From contig JAKVON010000015.1 in NCBI GenBank assembly GCA_022482785.1, positions 1-48,094 of the forward strand: a DNA stretch of 48,094 nt, in the 5' to 3' direction. The notes below the pieces were generated by a model that was not told the origin of the DNA, ran no database searches, and was given only the letters and a program-made list of their open reading frames with translations. Origin of the DNA: Atopobiaceae bacterium. GTDB lineage: Bacteria > Actinomycetota > Coriobacteriia > Coriobacteriales > Atopobiaceae. Both the position numbers and the translations under genes were made by a program. Shown piece by piece: positions 34,742 through 42,522 of the stretch; the first letter of the stretch is position 1, and each line of letters opens with the position of its first letter.

Positions 34742-36587
34742 ATGTGCGGAATCGTGGGGTACGTCGGATCGAGGCAGGCGAGCCCGTTCCTGCTCCAGGG
34801 CCTCGCGACCCTCGAGTACCGCGGCTATGACTCCGCGGGCGTCGAAGTCCTCTCGCCTGACGGCAACCTCCATGGCGTGAAGTGCGCCGGCCGCGTGTCG
34901 ACGCTGGCCGACCGCTGCGCCACCGCCAACCTCACGGGCACCGCGGGCATCGCCCACACCCGCTGGGCGACGCATGGCGCCCCCACCGACAAGAACGCCC
35001 ATCCGCATCGTGACTGCACGGGCCGCATCGCGATCGTGCACAACGGGATCGTCGAGAACTTCCGCACCCTGCGCGAGAAGCTCCTGAAGCAGGGCCACGA
35101 GTTCCAGAGCGACACGGACTCCGAGGTCATCGCCCATCTCATCGAGGATGCCTGGAAGGGCCCCGCCAAGGGGGACCTTGCCCTCGCCGTCCGCTACGCC
35201 TGCCGCCGGCTCGAGGGCTCGTGGGCCCTTGCCGTGATCTGCGCCGACGCCCCGGGCGAGCTGGTCTGCGCCCGCAAGGGCTCGCCCCTCGTCATCGCCT
35301 CGACGCCCGACGGCGCCTACGCGGCGAGCGACGTCACCGCCCTCTCGGGCGTTGCCTCCGAGGTCATCCAGCTCGACGACGGCCAGACGGCCCTGCTCAG
35401 CGAGGACGGCACGGTCTCCGTGTTCGCCTCCGATGGCCTCGCCGTCACCAGCCCGGCCACCTTCAAGGTCGACTGGGACGCGTCCGCCGCGACCCTCGGC
35501 GGCTATCCCGACTTCATGATCAAGGAGATAGCGGAGCAGCCCGAGGCCATCGAGCGCCTCCTCCAGGACCGCCTCGGTCCCGACGGCATCAGGCTCGACG
35601 AGCTGAAGATGACCGACGAGGAGATCTCGGCGATCGACCGCATCTATGTCGTGGCCTGCGGGACGAGCTACCACGTGGGCCTCATCGCCCGCAACCTCAT
35701 CGAGTCGTGGGCCAAGGTTCCCGTCATCGTCGACGCCGCGAGTGAGTTCAACTACCGCGACGTCCTCGTCACGCCCAACACGCTCTGCCTCATCATCACG
35801 CAGTCGGGCGAGACGGCGGACACCCTCGCCGCCGCCAAGAAGATGCGCAGGCTCGGCTGCCGCGTCTTCGCCATCACCAACGTGCTCGGCTCCACCGCGG
35901 CGCGCGAGAGCGACGGCACCCTCTACATCCAGGCCGGCCCCGAGGTCTGCGTGGCCTCGACCAAGGCCTACACCGCCCAGATGGTGGCCGCGGTGCTGCT
36001 CGCCCTGTTCCTGGCGCACAAGAACGGCCAGATGGACGACACCCAGGTGAAGGAGCACTTCGAGGAGCTCGAGCAGGTGCCGGACCTCATCCGCGAGGTG
36101 CTGAAGCGCCGCTGGCAGGACAAGGTGGCAGCCAAGTGCTTCGAGGGCCAGACCTCCGCGCTGTTCCTGGGGCGCGGCGTCAACTCGACCACGGCCGCCG
36201 AGGGGGCCCTCAAGATCAAGGAGATCTCCTACCTCCATGCCGAGGCCTACGCCTGCCGGCGAGATGAAGCACGGGCCGATCGCGCTCCTCCAGGACGGCT
36301 TCCCCGTCGTGGCCATCGTCCCGCGCGACAGCGTCCACGACAAGACGGTCTCGAACATCCAGGAGTGCATCGCCCGCGGCGCCACGGTCATCGCCGTGGC
36401 GACCGACGGCGACACAGACATCGCCAGCCAGGTCGAGACCGTCCTCTGGGTTCCGCCTGCGGCCGAGTACTACGTGCCCATCGTGGCCGTCGTGCACCTG
36501 CAGCTCCTGGCCCGCTACGTCGCGCTCGCCCGCGGCCGCGACGTGGACAAGCCCAGGAACCTCGCCAAGTCGGTCACGGTGGAGTAG
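34742..36587 (+). CDS. glmS: Glucosamine-fructose-6-phosphate aminotransferase (one single-base shift)
   Basis: About 614 residues. The mature N-terminal Cys follows Met (MCGIVGYVGSRQASPF), with glutaminase motifs THTRWATHGAPT-like at about 77 and HNGIVENF. The isomerase half has two SIS domains (ACGTSYHVG, TQSGETADTL) and ends AKSVTVE. An extra C at about 36252-36253 breaks the frame in EAYAAGEMKHGPIAL, a conserved motif; restoring it gives the normal ending at 36587. The enzyme makes glucosamine-6-phosphate from fructose-6-phosphate and glutamine and commits carbon to the cell wall. Confidence 0.93.
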
Positions 36588-36589
36588 CC

Positions 36590-37138
36590 ATGTCGCTGGC
36601 TGGCGTCGGCGTCGACATCGTCGAGATCGCCCGCATGGACGCGATCCTCAGGCGCACCCCCCGCTTCAGGGTGCGCGTGTTCACCCCCGAGGAGCGCTCC
36701 TACTGCGACGCGCGCTCGCGCCCCGCGGCCCACTATGCGGCACGCTTCGCGGCACGCGAGGCCGTGCTCAAGGCGCTCGGCACGGGATTCTCCCAGGGCA
36801 TCGCGCTCGACGACGTCTCGGTGACCCACGACGGGGGAGGGCGGCCCCAGGCGCGTCTCGTGGGACGCGCGGCGGAGGTGGCCTCCGAGCAGGGGGTGCT
36901 CGAGGTGGCCATCTCCCTCTCGTTCACCGGCGAGATGGCGGTCGCGAACGCGGTGGCCGTCACCGAGGGGGCCCGCCCCCGCGGTGACGCGGCCGAGGAC
37001 CCGGCCGCCCAGCTCGCAGCCTCCTTCAAGGAGGCCCGCTCGGTGATCGACGAGCTCGAGCGCGTGCAGGAGGATCGATATCACAGCATTCCCGAGGGAG
37101 ACGCGGAAGGCGTCCCCGCGGCAGTCGGCGAGGAGTGA
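36590..37138 (+). CDS. acpS: Holo-[acyl-carrier-protein] synthase with C-terminal extension
   Basis: 182 residues from ATG 36590, 2 bases after glmS. GVGVDIVEIARMDAIL and FAAREAVLKALGTGF hold the metal and CoA sites; LSFTGEMAVANAVAV ends the domain near residue 125. It transfers 4'-phosphopantetheine to the ACP encoded at 9977. A further 55 acidic, helix-prone residues (FKEARSVIDELERVQEDRY) are not part of the usual 120-residue enzyme and have no recognised function. Confidence 0.9.
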   Translation: MSLAGVGVDIVEIARMDAILRRTPRFRVRVFTPEERSYCDARSRPAAHYAARFAAREAVLKALGTGFSQGIALDDVSVTHDGGGRPQARLVGRAAEVASEQGVLEVAISLSFTGEMAVANAVAVTEGARPRGDAAEDPAAQLAASFKEARSVIDELERVQEDRYHSIPEGDAEGVPAAVGEE

Positions 37139-37145
37139 GCAGGAC

Positions 37146-38751
37146 ATGCAGCCGGTATTGAACGTAGAGGACGTCAGGAGGGTCGAGCGGAGGCTCGTCC
37201 GCGAGGGGGTGAGCCTCTCCGAGCTCATGCACCGCGCCGGGAACGCCGCGGCGCAGGAGGTCATGCGCCTCGAGGGCACCCATGCGGTGGCCGTGCTATG
37301 CGGCACGGGCAACAACGGCGGGTGACGGCTGGGTCGCCGCGGAGGACCTGCTCGCGGCCGGGCTCGACGTCGTCGTCGTGAGCCCGGTCGACCCCGACAA
37401 GCTCAAGGGCGACCTCGCTCCGGTCATGGCGAGGTCGGCAATCCAGGCGGGCGTCCCCGTCGTGGTGGGCCCCTCGCGCGGCGAGCTCGAGGAGCTGCTC
37501 GTGGGCGTCGACGTCGTGCTCGACGCGATGTTCGGCACGGGCTTCCACGGCGACGTCGCCGCGCCCTTCGACATCTGGATTGACGCCGTCAACATGAGCG
37601 GCCTGCGCGTCGTGTCCGTCGACGTCCCAAGCGGCCTGTCCGCCCAGACCGGCCATGTCGCCAGCGATGCCATCGTGGCCGACGTCACCATCACGATGAT
37701 CGCCCTCAAGCCGGGCCTCCTCGCAGACGAGGGGCGCGACGTCTGCGGCTCGATCGTCGTCGCCCCCCTGGCCGAGCAGGTGGAGCGCCTCGTCGTCGAG
37801 GCCGACCCGGTGGCATGGCGCACGGAGGTCCTGGATTACCTCGAGGTGCTGAACCCCCCGACCCTGGCCTGCGACAAGTACACGCGCGGGTCCGTGCTGG
37901 TGGTCGGCGGCTCCGCCCGCTTCCCCGGCGCCCCCATCCTCGCGGCCAAGTCCGCCGCCCGCGCCGGTGCCGGCTACGTCACGCTCTGCGTCCCCGAGCC
38001 GGTGGTCGCCGTGGCGCAGGCCCAGCTTCCAGAGATTCCCGTCATCGGGCTTCCGGCGAGCGATGCGGGTACCTTCCTCGCCGACGAGCGCCCCACGGTC
38101 AACAAGCTCGCCGAGAGGAGCACCGCCACGCTCGTGGGGCCCGGCATGCGGGTGAACACCGACACCGTGGGCATCTGCTCGGGCCTGCTCGAGACGAAGG
38201 TCCCCCTGGTGATGGATGCCGACGCGCTCAACTGCCTCGCGCGGCTCACCTCGAACCGCCTCGACAACTTCCCGGAGATCATCCGCAGGCCGACGCCGCT
38301 CGTGCTCACGCCCCACTATCGCGAGCTCGGCCGGCTCATGGGCCTTCCCGACACCCCGCCCGACTCCCTCACCTCGGCGCTCGAGGCCTCGCGGCGCATC
38401 GTCTGGGCGGACGGCGGCAGCGAGTTCGTCGTCGTCGCCAAGGGCTCGGCGAGCGCCTGCGTGAGCGTTGAGGCCGCCCTGCTCCCCAAGCCGGGCCCGG
38501 CGGCCCTCGCGACGGCGGGCTCGGGCGACGTCCTCGGCGGCGTCATCGCCGCCCAGCTCGCCCAGGCCTCCGGCCACAAGGTCGACCTCGCGCTGCTCTG
38601 CTCGCTGGCGTGCGAGATACACGGCTATGCTGGATACATCGCGGCGGAGAGGCGCGGCTCCAAGGGCGCCATGGCCATGGACATCGCCGACGCCCTCGGG
38701 CTCTCGTCCGACGCCATCGAGGAGCGGGCCGCCTACGCCGACGAGGCGTAG
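37146..38751 (+). CDS. nnr: Bifunctional NAD(P)H-hydrate epimerase/dehydratase (one single-base shift)
   Basis: About 534 residues from ATG 37146. The N-terminal epimerase domain shows LCGTGNNGGDGWVAAEDL; the C-terminal ADP-dependent dehydratase domain (from about 235) shows LVVGGSARFPGAPILAAKSA, DADALN and TAGSGDVLGGVIAA. It repairs hydrated NADH and NADPH. An extra G at 37320-37322 breaks the frame in the GTGNNGGDG loop; without it the two domains join in one frame. Confidence 0.92.
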
Positions 38752-38803
38752 GCCTTCGCGCGGACGATTCACGGGCACGACGGCACGAGAAGAGGGGAAA
38801 GCG

Positions 38804-39964
38804 ATGCCGAAGAGGTTCTATCCGGAGACGCGCTGGTCATGGGTCGAGATCGACCTCGGCGCGCTCAGGCGAAACACGAGCGAGTTCAAGAAGGCGATGA
38901 GGCCCGGCGTGCGCATGATGGCCGTCGTCAAGGCCGACGCCTACGGCCACGGGGCGGTGCGCTGCGCCAAGGTCCTGCATTCCTCCGGCGCCGACCAGTT
39001 CGCCGTCGCCACGGTGGACGAGGGCGTCGCGCTGCGCGAGGGCGGCGTCGAGTGGCCCATCCTGATCCTCTCCGAGCCTCCCGTCGACTGCGTCGAGACG
39101 CTGCTGCGCTACGACATCATGCCCACGGTCTACACCGAGGAGTTCGCGCTCGCCTACGGGGAGTGCGCGAGCTCGATGAACAAGGTGGGCGACTACCACC
39201 TCGCCATCGACACGGGCATGAACCGCATCGGGGTCAAGCCGGTCGACCTGCTCCAGTTCCGCCATTTCATCGACTTCCACCGGGGCCTGCGCTGTGCCGG
39301 CACCTTCACCCACTTCGCGACCGCCGACGTGCTCGACGACTGGGACTTCGCCCTCCAGGCGAACCGCTTCAAGGAGGCCTGCAAGGCCCTCCACGAGGCC
39401 GGCTACGAGCTCGGGCTGGTCCACTGCGACAACACCCCGGCCACGGTCATGCACCCCGAGCTCGACTTCGACATGTGCCGCGTCGGGATAGGCCTCTACG
39501 GCCTGCAGCCCTGCGAGCTCACGGCGCCCCGCATCCACCTCGACCCGGTCATGAGCGTGAGGGCCCGGGTCACGCGCGTTGTGAACCCCGAGGTGAACGA
39601 GGGCGTGAGCTATGGGTTTACCTATCGCGTGCCCAAGAAGAACATCCAGATAGCCACCATTCCCGTGGGCTACGCCGACGGCCTGTCCCGTGCGCTCTCC
39701 AACCGCATGGAGGTCATCGTCAACGGCGCCCGGTGCCGCCAGGTGGGGCGCATCTGCATGGACCAGTGCATGATCGCGGTCGACGTCAACACCGCTCGCG
39801 CGATCAACCCGACGCCCCCCGTCGAGTACGGCGACCTCGTCACCCTCATCGGGCGCGACGGCGACGACGAGATAACCATCGACAAGATGGCCGAGGCGCT
39901 CGGAACGATCAACTACGAGGTCGCCTGCCGATTCGGCATGCGCCTCGAGAAGATGTACGTCTAA
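38804..39964 (+). CDS. alr: Alanine racemase
   Basis: 386 residues from ATG 38804 (AGAGGGGAAAG upstream). The PLP lysine is in VVKADAYGHGAVR (about 43), the active-site tyrosine region is SYGFTYRVPKKN and the C-terminal beta-domain has GRICMDQCMIAVDV. It supplies D-alanine for peptidoglycan, matching the wall-precursor theme of glmM and glmS upstream. Confidence 0.96.
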   Translation: MPKRFYPETRWSWVEIDLGALRRNTSEFKKAMRPGVRMMAVVKADAYGHGAVRCAKVLHSSGADQFAVATVDEGVALREGGVEWPILILSEPPVDCVETLLRYDIMPTVYTEEFALAYGECASSMNKVGDYHLAIDTGMNRIGVKPVDLLQFRHFIDFHRGLRCAGTFTHFATADVLDDWDFALQANRFKEACKALHEAGYELGLVHCDNTPATVMHPELDFDMCRVGIGLYGLQPCELTAPRIHLDPVMSVRARVTRVVNPEVNEGVSYGFTYRVPKKNIQIATIPVGYADGLSRALSNRMEVIVNGARCRQVGRICMDQCMIAVDVNTARAINPTPPVEYGDLVTLIGRDGDDEITIDKMAEALGTINYEVACRFGMRLEKMYV

Positions 39965-39976
39965 GGAGCCCCTTCG

Positions 39977-40594
39977 ATGTCGGTCATGCAGATACCCGGC
40001 CACGATCACCAGAGGCCGCGCGAGGTCGCCCTCGAGGAGATTCGCGCGCTCATGGGCGACTGCCAGCTCTGCCCCCTCGGGGCCACGCGCACCAACCTCG
40101 TGTTCGGCGTCGGCAATCCCCATGCGCGCGTGATGTTCGTCGGCGAGGGCCCCGGCAGGAACGAGGACCTTCAGGGCGAGCCGTTCGTGGGGGCGGCGGG
40201 CAAGAAGCTCGACTCCCTGCTCGCCTGCGCGGGGCTCACGCGCGACGAGATCTACATCGCCAACGTGATCAAGTGCCGCCCGCCCTCGAACCGCAACCCC
40301 AAGTCCGAGGAGATCACGGCCTGCTCGCCGTTCCTGCGCGAGCAGATCCGCTCCATCTGGCCTGACGTCATCGTCTGCCTGGGCAACTTCGCGTCGCAGT
40401 TCGTGCTGCACACCGACGCGGGCGTGACGACGCTGCGCGGCCGGCTCCACCAGGCGGGGCACTTCGTGGTGGCCCCCACGTTCCATCCCGCCGCGTGCAT
40501 CTACCACTCCGACTGGCAGCCCCTTCTCGAGGAGGACCTGCGCATGGTGGGTCGCTGGCTCGAGGAGCATCCCGCCGAGGGTCCCGCGCAATGA
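39977..40594 (+). CDS. Uracil-DNA glycosylase, iron-sulfur type (family 4)
   Basis: 205 residues. Cluster cysteines are in CQLCPLG (about 34-37), IKCRPPSNRNPK and TACSPFL, as in family 4 enzymes; the active-site motif GEGPGRNEDLQGEPFVGAAG and the THPAA-like FHPAACIYHSDWQ are present. It removes uracil from DNA, starting base excision repair. The stop overlaps the tsaE start (ATGA). Confidence 0.92.
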   Translation: MSVMQIPGHDHQRPREVALEEIRALMGDCQLCPLGATRTNLVFGVGNPHARVMFVGEGPGRNEDLQGEPFVGAAGKKLDSLLACAGLTRDEIYIANVIKCRPPSNRNPKSEEITACSPFLREQIRSIWPDVIVCLGNFASQFVLHTDAGVTTLRGRLHQAGHFVVAPTFHPAACIYHSDWQPLLEEDLRMVGRWLEEHPAEGPAQ

Positions 40595-41115
40595 TCGCGG
40601 GTCTCGAGCGCACGGGGCGCGGGGCGTACCGCTCGGAGTCGCCCGAGGCGACCTACGAGCTGGGGCAGCTGCTCGGGGGCATCCTCGCGCCCGGCGACAC
40701 CCTCGTGCTCACGGGGGACCTGGGCGCGGGAAAGACCCAGCTCACCAAAGGCGTTGCCGCCGGCATGGGCGTGGACGGCCCGGTCACGAGCCCCACGTTC
40801 AACATCCAGGCCATACACGAGGGGAGCGACATGCCCCTCTATCACTTCGACCTCTATCGCCTCGACGATCCGGGGCAGCTCGGCGACGCCGGGCTCTGGG
40901 ACGTGCTGGGCGGCGACGGCCCCTGCCTCATCGAATGGGGCGAGCAGTTCGCGGACGAGCTCGGCGACAAGCGCCTCGACGTGTTCGTGACGCGCCTCGA
41001 CGATGAGGTCGCAGCGGGCACCGAACCTCCGCGCGAGGTTCGTCTCGAACCTCATGGTGCACGAGCCACATCGATCGCCATTGCGCTCGACAGGGCCTTT
41101 GAAATGCGGCGATAG
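40591..41115 (+). CDS. tsaE: tRNA threonylcarbamoyladenosine biosynthesis ATPase TsaE
   Basis: 174 residues from ATG 40591. Walker A is GDLGAGKTQLTKGVAAGMG, followed by SPTFNIQAIHE, YHFDLYRLDDP and LIEWGEQFADEL, all typical. It works with TsaB and TsaD in making t6A at position 37 of ANN-decoding tRNAs; those partners are in a fused gene at 45198. The tail after residue 145 is slightly longer than usual. Confidence 0.94.
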   Translation: MIAGLERTGRGAYRSESPEATYELGQLLGGILAPGDTLVLTGDLGAGKTQLTKGVAAGMGVDGPVTSPTFNIQAIHEGSDMPLYHFDLYRLDDPGQLGDAGLWDVLGGDGPCLIEWGEQFADELGDKRLDVFVTRLDDEVAAGTEPPREVRLEPHGARATSIAIALDRAFEMRR

Positions 41116-41173
41116 CGTTCATATGAACGCCATGTGGAGTGGCATTGACGTACAAATAGAAACGTCTTACGGT
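41115..41173 (+). promoter_or_regulatory. 16-bp palindrome and promoter after tsaE
   Basis: The perfect palindrome GCGTTCATATGAACGC (41115-41130) starts at the last base of the tsaE stop. TTGACG (41145-41150) and TACGGT (41168-41173) follow with a 17-base spacer. The promoter points at the possible small ORF at 41212 and the LytTR gene beyond. The palindrome is a candidate operator. Confidence 0.6.
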
Positions 41174-41211
41174 AGAAGGGTACTTCGCCTGCCACATCCG
41201 TGTCGATGGAG

Positions 41212-41358
41212 ATGAGTGAGATGAAGCGCGGTCGTTTCGTATGCATGCCCCTTGCGATGACGCACGGTCACGCTCTTGCTCGGATGCAGGAGGATGCCCC
41301 GTGTGGGCCATCCCAGGAGACGGCCTCGTCTCCACGAGTGATCACGCCGTGGCCATAG
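41212..41358 (+). CDS. Possible small ORF of 48 residues, unrecognised
   Basis: Starts ATG 41212 (GATGGAGATGAG; the ribosome site GGAG is close to the start). It reads MSEMKRGRFVCMPLAMTHGH, then ALARMQEDAPCGPSQETASS and PRVITPWP. It lies 38 bases after a good -10 and upstream of an orphan LytTR regulator, the place where peptide-signal precursors are often found. No signal peptide, double-glycine or recognised propeptide motif is seen, so it may also be a chance frame in a leader. Confidence 0.3.
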   Translation: MSEMKRGRFVCMPLAMTHGHALARMQEDAPCGPSQETASSPRVITPWP

Positions 41359-41578
41359 CGAGCTAGGCCCCACCCAAGGTCTTTTCTCCGGCACAACGGA
41401 AACGGATTCGGCTCCCTCGATCGGTCGAGAGATTCCTTATCAAAGCTGCCTGCCAAACGAATTGATGGTGCTGCCATCCCCTGACGAGGTGGGTGGTGGC
41501 GTCGCCCCTGCGTCGACGGACGTATGGCCCGACCAACCGGGCCTTGGGCTTCGTATGCCGTGCAGGAAAAGACCGTTC

Positions 41579-41640
41579 GTTACGTCTGGTTGCGCTCCTG
41601 TTACACACGCGTGCGCAAGCCGTTTTCGAATCGTTATAAC
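41579..41640 (+). promoter_or_regulatory. Possible LytTR direct repeats and promoter upstream of the regulator
   Basis: GTTAC occurs at 41579-41583 and again at 41600-41604, 21 bases apart, just upstream of a weak -35 (TGCGCA, 41612-41617) and a TATAAC -10 (41635-41640). LytTR regulators bind direct repeats with about this spacing next to poor -35 boxes, so autoactivation is possible. The rest of 41359-41709 shows no gene. Confidence 0.35.
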
Positions 41641-41709
41641 AAGATATGCCATCTGCGACATATCCGTGTGATGCGTCCGCGATGGCGAATCCAGAAGGAG
41701 GGAACTGCA

Positions 41710-42437
41710 ATGAGAATCGTCATCTGCGATGACGAGGACTCCGAGATCAAGAAGATCCGCGCCCATATCTCCAAGGCAATCGATCGTTGTGGCATCCCCG
41801 TCACCTTCGTCGAGTACAACAACCCTACGGCCATGCTCTTCGCGATGGACAAGGACGATCCGAGCACGTGGCCCTGACCTCGTCTGCATCGATGTCAGCA
41901 TGCCACGGGTCTCGGGGGTCGATGCCGTGCGCGAGATGCGCTCCAAGGGCATACACGTTCCCGTCGTCTTCTTTGGGATGGTTGCGGAGGTCAAGACCTT
42001 TCTCGAGGCGTTCGACCTCCGCGCGGTGAGCTATTTCATCACGGCGAGCATCGATGACAGCCGTCTGTGTCGCGTGCTGATGGACGTGAAGGAGATCATC
42101 GAGGAGCGCAGGTGGGAGGCAGTCGCCTTCTCCTGCGCCGGAGAGATACGGAACATCCCCGTCAGGGACATCGAGTACTTCGAGGTGCACGGGAGAATCA
42201 TCACCGTTCACTACGACGGCAAGACGTTCGACTTCTACTCCCAGCTCTCCAACATCGAGGAGCTCATGCATGGCCGTGGGTTCGTGAGGACCCATAGGGC
42301 GTACCTCGTCGCAGGTTCGCGCCATCGAGGAGATCTCGGGAAGGAACATCCAGCTCGTGCGCGGGGAGAGAATCCCCCTCTCGAGGAGATACGCCCCATC
42401 GGTGCGTGGTGCCATAGGCGCGGTCATTACGAGCTGA
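41710..42437 (+). CDS. LytTR-family response regulator, no adjacent kinase (two single-base shifts)
   Basis: About 241 residues from ATG 41710, with AGAAGGAGGG upstream. A receiver domain starts MRIVICDDEDSEI and has the phosphoacceptor aspartate in LVCIDVSMPRVSGVDAV (about 60). The LytTR DNA-binding domain follows (RNIPVRDIEYFEVHGRIITV, FVRTHRAYLV). Extra C at 41872-41874 and extra G at 42314-42315 break the frame; repaired, it continues VRAIEEISGRNIQLVRGERI and ends at 42437. No histidine kinase is near. It precedes a surface protein gene by 85 bases and may control it. Confidence 0.85.
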
Positions 42438-42522
42438 TCGTTCCGACCGCCCTGGCGGCAGAGGACGACCGACAAATTCTACGAAAAGAGCTCGTACCAA
42501 CAGGAAGGGAAGTTGAAAAAGG

